Below, piece after piece: positions 7,141-14,345 of a stretch of DNA of 32,869 nucleotides. The notes under the pieces were generated by a model. That model did no database searches and was not told the origin of the DNA. It saw only the letters and a program-made list of their open reading frames with translations. The DNA is from a virus. The stretch spans positions 1 through 32,869 of the IMG/VR virus record IMGVR_UViG_3300027534_000007; one strand, written 5' to 3'. Position 1 is the first letter of the stretch. Each line of letters opens with the position of its first letter. The position numbers and the translations under genes were made by a program.

Positions 7141-8388
7141 TTAGACCAGATCTCCGGTGAGGAAGACTTGGGTACGTGCACGGCTGACGCCGACATAAAG
7201 CATTCGTGCAATTTGATCTCCTGAGTTGCAGCGACGGATGTCGTCGAGATCTACGAACACACGATCGAACGTGGAGCCTTGTGCCTTGTTGATGGTGCAG
7301 GCATAGGCAGCACGAAGATCGATCCACTGGGATTCCATTTCAGAGACGGCACCGAAGTTGTCTTGAGCACGCATCTTCTTAATGCCTGCGTTCCACTCCT
7401 GAAGACTCTTGGGGTGGAACAGCCAGATGCCGTCGATGCACATCATGTTGCCGGGCACTTCGTATCGAACCGAAGGGCTTTCGATAGCAGTGATCTGGAC
7501 CATCTGATCGGTCTTGATCGAGCTACGACCGACGGTGACAAACGAGTTGCAAACTGCGTAATCGTCAACCTGAAAGTCAGGATCTCCCTTTACATGGTTC
7601 CGGACGAAGTGGTTGTAGTTGATGACGCACTTGTTGGTCCAGGCCAGGATTTTGGAGTCCTGGTAACGCCAGTCAGGCCGTGTGAACTCAGCCTTGATGG
7701 CTTCGTTGAACGCATCCCGCTGCAGGTACTGAACGTGGTGCCCATCAGGTGTGAAGCTGAAGAACTCACCTGTGTTGACCGTGTGGCGGAACTTGGTGGA
7801 AAGGTCAACGATTGGATTGCCTTCAGCCTGTCGAACCACGGTGGTCAGTGCAGCACCTGAGAAGTTGGCATCGAACACTGGTGTTCCGGTTGCCTTCACA
7901 GGTGTGAGCTGAGCCGGATCACCGATGAACACGACCTTGCAGTTTCGAGTCATCTTGAAGATGAAGCTCAGCAGCTGCTTGTCCACGTAACTGGCTTCGT
8001 CAATGAACAGGAGGTAGTTCTCCTTCTGGTCAGTGGTACGAGGCACCAGGGTAGTGGTGTTGGTTCGATAGTCGGTGCTGACCCGCAGGCCCAGGAACGA
8101 GTGGATCGTCACTGCACCTTGGCCAGTGATGCTGCCCAGGTTCTCTGCAGCCTTGTTGGTGGTTGCAGTCAGAGCAACTTCGTATTCCTTGTGCTCTGGG
8201 TTGATCAGCCTGGCGGTCTTGTTGAAGCCAGGCATGCGATCAATGAGCGTGCGAACCAGAGTGGACTTGCCACAACCCGAATATCCACGGAGTACAAACA
8301 CCGTTTCAATGGGGTCCATCAGAAAGTTGTGGAAGGATTCCAGTGCGTTCTGCTGGTCTTCGGTGAGTGTGATTTCTTGGGTGGTCAT
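7141..8388 (-). CDS. SF1 DNA helicase (RecD/Dda-like, N4 gp37 type)
   Basis: A 415-residue P-loop helicase with the motifs in order: Q-motif TEDQQNAL (9-16), Walker A GYSGCGKST (35-43), motif Ia TATTNKA (74-80), Walker B FIDEAS (128-133), motif III GDPAQL (156-161), motif V NKAQGSTFD, and motif VI YVGVSRAR (398-405). The arrangement is that of Dda/RecD-type 5'-3' helicases (SF1B). It is encoded two genes before the DNA polymerase and probably opens the fork or clears bound proteins. Its ATG shares a base with the stop of the upstream gene (TAATG). Confidence 0.95.
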   Translation of the reverse strand: MTTQEITLTEDQQNALESFHNFLMDPIETVFVLRGYSGCGKSTLVRTLIDRMPGFNKTARLINPEHKEYEVALTATTNKAAENLGSITGQGAVTIHSFLGLRVSTDYRTNTTTLVPRTTDQKENYLLFIDEASYVDKQLLSFIFKMTRNCKVVFIGDPAQLTPVKATGTPVFDANFSGAALTTVVRQAEGNPIVDLSTKFRHTVNTGEFFSFTPDGHHVQYLQRDAFNEAIKAEFTRPDWRYQDSKILAWTNKCVINYNHFVRNHVKGDPDFQVDDYAVCNSFVTVGRSSIKTDQMVQITAIESPSVRYEVPGNMMCIDGIWLFHPKSLQEWNAGIKKMRAQDNFGAVSEMESQWIDLRAAYACTINKAQGSTFDRVFVDLDDIRRCNSGDQIARMLYVGVSRARTQVFLTGDLV

Positions 8389-8714
8389 TAGGCAGCCATG
8401 AGTTCTTCGTCTTCCTTGTTGAGCTCGTCGACAGTGATACCCAGCAGTGCTGCGATCTTGATGTCTTCGTACTCTTTGCGGGAGAGGATTCGAGTTTTGA
8501 AATAGTTCGATTGAAAGCCAGTAATTGTCTTGGCTTTGCTGTATGGCTCATCAAGCAATTCAGCATTCTTCAGGCAAGCAACAAATCTCAAGCCTTCGTC
8601 ATACGGCAGGACGATGCTTTTGTTGTAATCAAAATCGATGGCCAGAAAGTTTTCTTTAGGCGTCCTGTTGTATAGCTCTGCACGAGCTTGTGCTACAGCT
8701 TTTTTCTTGTCCAT
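8388..8714 (-). CDS. hypothetical 108-residue protein upstream of the helicase
   Basis: The N-terminus (MDKKKAVAQARAEL) is basic and helical; the centre has LAIDFDYNKSIVLPYDEG; the C-terminus is a predicted helix rich in acidic residues (VDELNKEDEEL). The start directly abuts the stop of the VWA gene (TAAATG) and the stop overlaps the helicase start, so it is coupled on both sides. A short helix-turn-helix-like stretch (DIKIAALLGITVDELN) may bind DNA, but this is weak. Confidence 0.75.
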   Translation of the reverse strand: MDKKKAVAQARAELYNRTPKENFLAIDFDYNKSIVLPYDEGLRFVACLKNAELLDEPYSKAKTITGFQSNYFKTRILSRKEYEDIKIAALLGITVDELNKEDEELMAA

Positions 8715-9836
8715 TTAGACCTCGTAATGAATGACCTTGCCGAATGGGGCTTGGAACTTGGGGTTATCGTGGATCAACCACAGTGTCTTGGCTTTGGTTT
8801 CAGGGCCGTAGAAGTGGAAGTAACCATCCGTGAACACCAGCAGCAGCTGAGGCTTGTTGGTATCAGCCCACTCCAATACTGGCTCGATGCGAGTACCACC
8901 ACGGCCGGTGAAACTAACGTGCATCAGATCTTGCATGCTGTGCACCTTGTCCACCGATTTGAGCTCGGTGTCGAACTGAATGATCGTGATGGTTTCTGGC
9001 TTCATCATCTTCATGATGGAAGCCGTCTCCGACACGAAGCGGTTGAACTCCTCATCAGACACTGAGCCTGATGTGTCCACTGCAACAGCGATGTTGATGA
9101 GGTTTTCACCAAACAACCGTGGCATGTGGAACTGAGGAAAGAACCTGCGATTGGGACGCTTGAAGCTGTAATCGTTCTTGGCGAACGTCTGCAGGTACTT
9201 CTGGAGGATGCGATTCCAGGGCAGCTTAGGATTCAGCAACCGGTTTAGGAAGATCTCGATCTCACCAGGGATGCTGCCTGGCTTGTCACCAGCCATCTTG
9301 GATTGGATCGATGCTCGAACCAGGATGTCTTGGATCTCATTGGCCAGGGCTTCAGCAGCTGCAGGAGAGGGATCATCCGGAGCCTGGAGGTCTTCTCCGA
9401 AGCCGGGCATGGGTTGATCGCTAGGATGAGTCGGCAGCAGGCTGTAGACCTCTTCAGTAGACAGCTGCTTGTACTGATCATCAGCCAGACCATCCTTGGG
9501 CATCTTGAAGCCACGCTCGAGTAACTGCAGGTTGATCACATGGTCAGCTGCCATGTTGAACTTGCGGTGATCACGATCGCCTTTGCGTTCCATGTGCAGG
9601 TACGCACAGTGCATGGCCTCATGCAGGATCAGGAACACTCGCTCTTCATGGCTCAAGGACATGAAGAATTGCGGGTTGTACATGATCTTTTTGCCGTTGG
9701 TTGCAGCAGTGGAAACCTTGTCGCTGAACTCGTGAATCAGGCTGAAAGCGAGGGTGGTAAAGAAGGCCGAGTCAGTCTTGCCCATCAAGGCGATCTTTGC
9801 CTTGTTCAAGGCGATTTCATGAGGTGTTTGTTCCAT
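8715..9836 (-). CDS. VWA-domain protein with metallopeptidase-like N-terminus (N4 gp25 type)
   Basis: The 373-residue product (start at 9836) has two parts. The N-terminal part carries an HExxH zinc signature, HEAMH (72-76), followed by NMAADHVIN, as in putative metallopeptidases fused to VWA domains. The C-terminal part is a von Willebrand A fold with a complete MIDAS: DTSGS (254-258), the threonine in GRGGTR and FTDG. It is encoded near a MoxR-like AAA ATPase; such pairs act as chaperone or remodelling systems on a VWA-bound partner. The target in N4-like phages is unknown. Confidence 0.9.
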   Translation of the reverse strand: MEQTPHEIALNKAKIALMGKTDSAFFTTLAFSLIHEFSDKVSTAATNGKKIMYNPQFFMSLSHEERVFLILHEAMHCAYLHMERKGDRDHRKFNMAADHVINLQLLERGFKMPKDGLADDQYKQLSTEEVYSLLPTHPSDQPMPGFGEDLQAPDDPSPAAAEALANEIQDILVRASIQSKMAGDKPGSIPGEIEIFLNRLLNPKLPWNRILQKYLQTFAKNDYSFKRPNRRFFPQFHMPRLFGENLINIAVAVDTSGSVSDEEFNRFVSETASIMKMMKPETITIIQFDTELKSVDKVHSMQDLMHVSFTGRGGTRIEPVLEWADTNKPQLLLVFTDGYFHFYGPETKAKTLWLIHDNPKFQAPFGKVIHYEV

Positions 9837-9853
9837 AGGGTCTCTGATTGAAA

Positions 9854-9871
9854 TAGAGCCTCTATGGGCTC
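9854..9871 (-). promoter_or_regulatory. short hairpin in the VWA gene leader
   Basis: Perfect inverted repeat AGAGCC-CATAGA-GGCTCT read leftward, in the 38-base gap between the gene ending at 9875 and the VWA start at 9836. It is followed by ATTTC rather than a T-tract, so a terminator is unlikely. A translational or processing element is possible. Confidence 0.4.
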
Positions 9872-9874
9872 TGG

Positions 9875-10324
9875 TTACGTTGGGTCGATCAATTTTCTGG
9901 CTTGATAAAGCTTTCCATATTTTTCTTGGTTTTCCCAATCAAGATTGGTAACTTCGTCGTAGTGCTCCAGGATGTAATCACGAAGCTCTTCAGGCTTATC
10001 AATGCGGTCCATCAAATACCCGAGATCGGGATTTTTACCGCTATCGTAAACAGTCTTTTCGATTGCTTCACCAAGTGAAGTAAACCGAAGACTTTCAGTG
10101 CCGGCTCCGTAATCACCTCCGCTTTCCCACCGACTGTCATAGGCAATGCCTGCAGCTCTGAGTTCGAAAAGAAAACCAAGATTGCCGTAATTGATTTCGG
10201 GAAACCCAAAATGAGCAAGTTGATCGTCTAGCCAGTCTTCTTCAGGGTCAAAAGGGAAATGGCTTGCGGCTTCTCTTTCCTGGGTTTTTAAGACACTCAG
10301 TGTGACGTAGGTACGGTCTCCCAT
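9875..10324 (-). CDS. hypothetical 149-residue acidic phage protein
   Basis: Begins MGDRTYVTLSVLK at the ATG at 10324, one base after the preceding stop. It contains a WESGGDYGAGTESLRF segment and an acidic C-terminal half (RDYILEHYDEV). Proteins of this general pattern occur in accessory regions of phages of Proteobacteria, without a known role. No catalytic motif or membrane segment was seen. Confidence 0.7.
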   Translation of the reverse strand: MGDRTYVTLSVLKTQEREAASHFPFDPEEDWLDDQLAHFGFPEINYGNLGFLFELRAAGIAYDSRWESGGDYGAGTESLRFTSLGEAIEKTVYDSGKNPDLGYLMDRIDKPEELRDYILEHYDEVTNLDWENQEKYGKLYQARKLIDPT

Positions 10325-10325
10325 A

Positions 10326-10511
10326 TCACTTGATCTGCTCTTGCAGCTCGGCAATCACTGCGTAGTAATAATCAACCATGCGCTGGTGATAGTGCATGGC
10401 AGCTATTTCTTTGATCAGCTGGCGCTTGTTTTCTTCAAGGTCAGTTACTGCGATTTCTTTGGCTGTTGGCTTTGAGAATAAAGCATTGTTGAGTTTTTGA
10501 ATGACATTCAT
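10326..10511 (-). CDS. hypothetical 61-residue coiled-coil protein
   Basis: A short, strongly helical product with heptad-like spacing (LEENKRQLIKEIAAMHYH, YAVIAELQEQI). No clear Shine-Dalgarno precedes the ATG at 10511. It is coupled to the next gene, whose start lies one base beyond its stop. Function unknown. Confidence 0.65.
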   Translation of the reverse strand: MNVIQKLNNALFSKPTAKEIAVTDLEENKRQLIKEIAAMHYHQRMVDYYYAVIAELQEQIK

Positions 10512-10562
10512 AAAAGAAAAAGTTACCGGATTAGGGTGGCTTTGGTTTGGTTGAAACGTAGA

Positions 10563-11576
10563 TCAGAACAGGCTTGCAGCTGATTCGGAGATCCATTTTT
10601 GCACCGCTGCGTGAGACATCATGGCTTTGTTACGGCGGATGGTTTCTCGCATCGTCACCACCTGGAACTCCACCGGCAGGCGTTGGATGAACTCCATCAG
10701 CTTGCTGAAGTTGTCTGGGGTGGCGTTGTGTGCGATCGAGCCAGTCAAAGCAAACAGAATCGAAGGCTCTGTGGGGACACGGATTTCCTTTGGATTCAGG
10801 ATGATCTGAGCGGGTGTCGGCAGATCGTTGTAGATCTTCATGAAGGTGGTGAACTCTCGAGCCACACCTTCTGAGAGCGTGCCAGCCAGCATGGCCAGAC
10901 GCTGCTTGTCACCGTCCTGGGTCACACCCATCACACGGTTGGCAAATTCCCAGGTGCGTGGGCACGCATAGGTCTTGTCGGTGTGATCAGGGGTGAAGGT
11001 GTAGAGCTGACCGGGCTTGAACTTGATGTACGAAGTGATCCGGTGATCAATGTTGTTCTGCTCAGCCCACTCGACCCACTCGTTGGAATCGACCACGAGC
11101 TCCAGGTGCACCAGGCGAGACTGCAGTGCAGTGCTCATGGGCTGCACGATGGCGTTGTCTGTCTCCAGATTGCCAGCAGCCACGATGGCCACGTTCTTGT
11201 GCAGATGGTGGCTACCCACCATGCGATCCAGGATCAGCTTGTAGGCCGCTGCCTGGATGGCTGGAGGTGCACTGGTGGCTTCGTCCAGGAACAGCAGCCA
11301 GCCGCTGTAGCCTGCAGGGATCGGATCACCTTCGATGGGAAAGTGAGCCATGGGCACGTAGTCAGCCTTCTTGCCGGCAACCGTGGGAAAACCAGCCAGG
11401 TCAGTGGGATCACACTGGCTCAGGCGAAGGTCAATGACCTTCAGGTTGTAGTCCTCAGCGATCTTGTAAATGATTTGGGACTTGCCGCAGCCAGGACTGC
11501 CCACCAGCATGGGGACGAGCTTGGCACGGATGTAGGAAGCCAGCATGGGGATGGCTTGAGAGATTTTGACTTGCAT
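10563..11576 (-). CDS. MoxR-like AAA+ ATPase (N4 gp24 type)
   Basis: The 337-residue protein has Walker A GSPGCGKS (26-33), Walker B LLFLDEAT (94-101), a sensor I-like segment AIVAAGN, and an arginine-rich second half. The length and motif spacing fit MoxR-type AAA+ chaperones, which usually work with a VWA-domain partner; here that partner is encoded three genes downstream. It may remodel a replication or virion complex. The real target is unknown. Confidence 0.9.
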   Translation of the reverse strand: MQVKISQAIPMLASYIRAKLVPMLVGSPGCGKSQIIYKIAEDYNLKVIDLRLSQCDPTDLAGFPTVAGKKADYVPMAHFPIEGDPIPAGYSGWLLFLDEATSAPPAIQAAAYKLILDRMVGSHHLHKNVAIVAAGNLETDNAIVQPMSTALQSRLVHLELVVDSNEWVEWAEQNNIDHRITSYIKFKPGQLYTFTPDHTDKTYACPRTWEFANRVMGVTQDGDKQRLAMLAGTLSEGVAREFTTFMKIYNDLPTPAQIILNPKEIRVPTEPSILFALTGSIAHNATPDNFSKLMEFIQRLPVEFQVVTMRETIRRNKAMMSHAAVQKWISESAASLF

Positions 11577-11579
11577 GAA

Positions 11580-11990
11580 TTACCACCAAGAATCGTAAAT
11601 GACTGCTTTACCTTCGGAGAAGGCAGTGCGGGATTTGTTGACGAAATCGAGAACTGATTCTTTGTCGTCGTCATCGAACAAATCGTCACTCCCAAAGAAA
11701 AAACCCTGCGTTGCAGGCAGGGCTTTGAGCGATGCCAAAGATTCAAGGACATCAATGTCCTCAGGCATCAGCCTCACAGTGTTGCAGTTGAAGCTGAGTG
11801 ATTTGCCCCCCTTTTTGTCGTAGAGCGAATTCATCCAGCCATGGAGATGGTTGAACTTGCGCCAATAGGCGAATTCACGATCCAGGTTGGCAACAGCATG
11901 ACTGCCGTCTTCGTTGTAGATCTTGATGTCCACCTGTTGATCGCCAACGCTATCGGCGTCACAGGTGTAGGCGTACATGTCGAGGCCCAT
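11580..11990 (-). CDS. conserved phage protein of the MGLDMYAY type
   Basis: The 136-residue product starts MGLDMYAYT and has YWRKFNHLHGWM around residue 42. This N-terminus plus a W-R-K-x-N-x-L/I-H block recurs in small proteins of many phages (sometimes misannotated as phosphoglycerate kinase). No activity is known. The second half is acidic (FFGSDDLFDDDDKES). The stop is three bases before the AAA ATPase start. Confidence 0.75.
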   Translation of the reverse strand: MGLDMYAYTCDADSVGDQQVDIKIYNEDGSHAVANLDREFAYWRKFNHLHGWMNSLYDKKGGKSLSFNCNTVRLMPEDIDVLESLASLKALPATQGFFFGSDDLFDDDDKESVLDFVNKSRTAFSEGKAVIYDSWW

Positions 11991-11999
11991 GGCAGTTCC

Positions 12000-12188
12000 T
12001 TATTGGTTGAGTTGCTTGAGTAGCGTGTTGTGATAGGTCATCAGCAGACTGAACATTTCGTTCTTGTCTGTGATGGGGAGTTTCGATTCAGAGAAGTCAA
12101 CAACCTCTTGAAGGGAGCCTAGTGTAGGAAACAGGCCCATATGAACCGCACGGAGTGGCGGTTGTTGATTACTTGCTTGCTTGGACAT
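12000..12188 (-). CDS. hypothetical 62-residue protein
   Basis: A small soluble protein whose 5' end overlaps the upstream HTH gene by 20 bases. No good Shine-Dalgarno is seen before the ATG at 12188; the in-frame ATG giving MGLFPTLGSLQ is an alternative start. No family was recognised. Confidence 0.5.
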   Translation of the reverse strand: MSKQASNQQPPLRAVHMGLFPTLGSLQEVVDFSESKLPITDKNEMFSLLMTYHNTLLKQLNQ

Positions 12189-12471
12189 TGGTTTGTTGTT
12201 GCTTCTTGCCGAAGATTGATTTGAAGAACCCGGATACTTTGTCCATCAAAGTGGGTTCAACCATGGTGATAGGAAGTTCAACTTGCTGTGTGTACAGCGG
12301 AACTGCTTTGGGTTTCTTAACGGGTGCAACACCCATTTCAACCAGAACACGATTGATTGTTCTGCGTGAGACTTTGTAATCAGCAGCCAGGTCTTTGACC
12401 TTTACCTTCATGAAGGTGTACTGGTGAACGATTACGTGCTTCTGAATCTCGGTGATGATCTTGACTGTCAT
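12169..12471 (-). CDS. small helix-turn-helix DNA-binding protein
   Basis: Residues about 20-47 (FMKVKVKDLAADYKVSRRTI, then NRVLVEMGV) form a typical HTH: helix, turn, and the recognition helix VSRRTINRVL. The N-terminal KIITEIQKHVIVHQYTF suggests an additional strand or helix. The C-terminal half has a hydrophobic/basic stretch (MDKVSGFFKSIFGKK) that could touch the membrane or a partner. It may regulate middle genes. The gene begins after a 116-base gap in which a promoter could lie. Confidence 0.75.
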   Translation of the reverse strand: MTVKIITEIQKHVIVHQYTFMKVKVKDLAADYKVSRRTINRVLVEMGVAPVKKPKAVPLYTQQVELPITMVEPTLMDKVSGFFKSIFGKKQQQTNVQASK

Positions 12472-12589
12472 GATTGATCCTTTTTAAAGACTTGTCTGAT
12501 GGTCCATCGAGCGTCGATTCTGTTGGCAAACCACTTGAATAGCTTGCGACAGTCGTCTTGCAATAGACCGGGTGGATGGCCTGTAGTTC

Positions 12590-12787
12590 TCACAGGAGTC
12601 GACTGCTTCTGACGAGGCGGCATTGCTCTCTCATTTCAGTGGTGTAGTCGGGATGGAACTCAGCGACGCTGCAGTCGAGTGGCTTTTCCTTGGATGCCTG
12701 GTACTGGAAGATGTAGGTGGTCATAAGCACTTGGCCGATGAGGACGGCTACAAGCAACCATTCAGGTAGTTGTTTGGGGAGCTTCAT
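12590..12787 (-). CDS. small single-pass membrane protein
   Basis: 65 residues with one transmembrane segment (LLVAVLIGQVLMTTYIF, about 11-27) and a short soluble tail with two cysteines. Last of the coupled accessory genes; its ATG lies in the stop of the previous one (ATGA), preceded by the shared AAGGAGAAGAACAC element. Function unknown; small membrane proteins of this kind often act in host interference or lysis control. Confidence 0.7.
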   Translation of the reverse strand: MKLPKQLPEWLLVAVLIGQVLMTTYIFQYQASKEKPLDCSVAEFHPDYTTEMREQCRLVRSSRLL

Positions 12788-13497
12788 GTGTTCTTCTCCT
12801 TGATTGCATAGTCGTGGAATATCGCCCCCTTGCTTGCGTCACCAACCTTGCAGGACTTAACCCAGACATTCTTCCCAGTCTTTAGCCTTCTCAGGTGGCC
12901 TCTACGCTCATGCAAGCGGGGTGATGCGTGTGTGCCCCCTTTGGACTCTTGGCGGGGCTTAGATGGCTCAATCCACACCGTTGTCCAGTCGTAGGTTGGC
13001 AGCTTGCCTTGCTGTATCTTCCGGCGGTTTGTAAAGGTGTCACGCACTGTTGGGATGTGCGCCTCAATACGTCTGTCCATCGCACCGTACCAAGCGCCAA
13101 TTTGAGCCAGCATCAGTTCTGCCAGCTCCTTGTCCACTGGCTCGTCATCGCTGACAGACCCGTATCGAATGTTGTCATCCTCAATGAAGTAAAACATGGC
13201 AGGGATCGGCATCAATCGAGTCCCGGTTGGCCCCTTCCACATTGACACCGTGATGCCTTCGTCTGGATCATCTCCAGCCACCATCATCAAGACGGTGTAG
13301 CTCGGGTGATGGCTTGTCTTCCCCTGCCAAACAACAAAGCATTTGTCAAAAGGTGGTCGGTGTGTCATCACCGGGTCAAGGTCTGCCCGTTGCTTGTCAG
13401 TGAACGCACCAGACAGGTCAAACCATTTGATGTCTACGATGTCCACGCCAGCATCAGCCATCAGCTTCATAGAGTCACGAACAAGTTGCGTTGTCAT
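12784..13497 (-). CDS. hypothetical phage protein with basic C-terminal motif (237 residues)
   Basis: The C-terminal part contains SPRLHERRGHLRRLKTGKNV, then WVKSCKVGD. This basic block is common at the end of phage proteins of unknown function from Burkholderiales and other Proteobacteria phages. The N-terminal 150 residues look like a mixed alpha/beta domain without recognised catalytic residues. It is coupled to both neighbours through near-identical junctions, suggesting an exchangeable accessory gene. Confidence 0.75.
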   Translation of the reverse strand: MTTQLVRDSMKLMADAGVDIVDIKWFDLSGAFTDKQRADLDPVMTHRPPFDKCFVVWQGKTSHHPSYTVLMMVAGDDPDEGITVSMWKGPTGTRLMPIPAMFYFIEDDNIRYGSVSDDEPVDKELAELMLAQIGAWYGAMDRRIEAHIPTVRDTFTNRRKIQQGKLPTYDWTTVWIEPSKPRQESKGGTHASPRLHERRGHLRRLKTGKNVWVKSCKVGDASKGAIFHDYAIKEKNT

Positions 13498-13793
13498 GTG
13501 TTGCTCCTTGCTCGGATGGCGGCGGCGTGTCCTGCGCGAGTCTCGGCGTAGTGTCCTTGTTCAACTACCTTCGCACACGACTCACGCTCTTGTGCCAGCG
13601 CATCTGTGAGGATGTTGACCTGTCGCTCCATTGCTTCCATCTCTGCTGGCCATGAATTGCGCTCGTCAGCACGAACAAGCTCGGCAAAACGTTCAAGCTC
13701 TTCCTGTGTCACCGTCCAAAAACCATTGCGGAAGGCAGGCTCAGTGCCGGGAGTCTCAAATGCTTGACCCGCCATTTCAATTACGGTCTTCAT
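13494..13793 (-). CDS. hypothetical 99-residue accessory protein
   Basis: Begins MKTVIEMAGQAFETPG, has a tryptophan-containing middle (FWTVTQEELERFAELV) and a long helical C-terminus (MEAMERQVNILTDALAQERE), possibly a coiled coil. It is flanked by the repeated AAGGAG..CACATGA junction sequences. Function unknown. Confidence 0.7.
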   Translation of the reverse strand: MKTVIEMAGQAFETPGTEPAFRNGFWTVTQEELERFAELVRADERNSWPAEMEAMERQVNILTDALAQERESCAKVVEQGHYAETRAGHAAAIRARSNT

Positions 13794-14146
13794 GTGTTCT
13801 TCTCCTTGAGTTTGGCTTCAATGAACTCAATAAATTCTGCTGAGGTCATATGGCTATATCGAATCTCGTGTTTTTCCTCATCAGTCAGCCTAACCCATGT
13901 GCCCTGTGCTGGCTGCTCTGCCAGTGCTGCACGATCACGCCATGCTGCCCAGAGCTGGCGGGTGTGCATGGTGTGGTAGTTGACTTCGCCATTGCGCTCT
14001 GTTGCATGGACGTAAGTTTTTCCGTCCCAGTCGCCATGCACCATCCAGCAGTGGCCCTTCATCCAGGCTTCGAACAGCAGACGTTCTGTTTCAGTTGGTT
14101 CAGCGCCTTTGGCTCCCATTTCATGAGCTTGGTCAAGTGTCGTCAT
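13790..14146 (-). CDS. hypothetical 118-residue accessory protein, first after RNAP terminator
   Basis: A soluble protein with many tryptophans and histidines (KGHCWMVHGDWDGKTY, RQLWAAWRDRAAL). The leader is AGAAAGAAACCAA directly before the ATG. It is the first gene after the terminator that follows RNAP subunit 2, so it probably opens a separate (middle) transcription unit. No family was recognised. Confidence 0.7.
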   Translation of the reverse strand: MTTLDQAHEMGAKGAEPTETERLLFEAWMKGHCWMVHGDWDGKTYVHATERNGEVNYHTMHTRQLWAAWRDRAALAEQPAQGTWVRLTDEEKHEIRYSHMTSAEFIEFIEAKLKEKNT

Positions 14147-14235
14147 TTGGTTTCTTTCTGAAGGTACTTAGACCCTCGGCATCACATAGTCAAAAATCAA
14201 AATTCCGACAAGTCAGAATATCGGTATTAGTTCTG

Positions 14236-14259
14236 AGAGAAGTCTTGGAGAACTTCTCT
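14236..14259 (-). promoter_or_regulatory. inverted repeat in the gap upstream of the accessory operon
   Basis: Perfect 8-base arms AGAGAAGT and ACTTCTCT separated by 8 bases, in the 199-base gap between the RNAP subunit 2 gene and the gene starting at 14146, and just after the terminator in the direction of reading. It could be an operator or part of a middle promoter. There is no T-tract, so it is not a terminator. Confidence 0.35.
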
Positions 14260-14263
14260 ACTG

Positions 14264-14299
14264 ACAAAAAAATGTGGACCCATCCTTTCGGATGAGCCC
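14264..14299 (-). terminator. rho-independent terminator after RNAP subunit 2
   Basis: Read leftward: GGGCTCATCC, loop GAAA, GGATGGGTCC, then ACATTTTTTT. All ten pairs form with two G-U pairs, but only in leftward RNA. It lies 47 bases after the stop of the RNAP subunit 2 gene and separates the early polymerase operon from the accessory and replication genes. Confidence 0.88.
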
Positions 14300-14345
14300 A
14301 CGATTCCCAATTCACGAAGCGTCCGTAGGACGCCTAACCCAGCTT

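Noticed and set aside
14207-14230. CTAATACCGATATTC read leftward, reminiscent of a T7 promoter
   Set aside because: Only the TAATAC part fits; the CACTATAGG-like initiation half is missing, and N4-type RNAPII does not use T7-like promoters.
14319-14333. GCGTCC-GTA-GGACGC hairpin as a sixth virion-RNAP promoter
   Set aside because: The stem is perfect, but the loop is GTA and the CATG flank is missing. Six-pair stems with a three-base loop are expected several times by chance in a window of this size. The same holds for ATCGA-GCG-TCGAT at 12506-12518.
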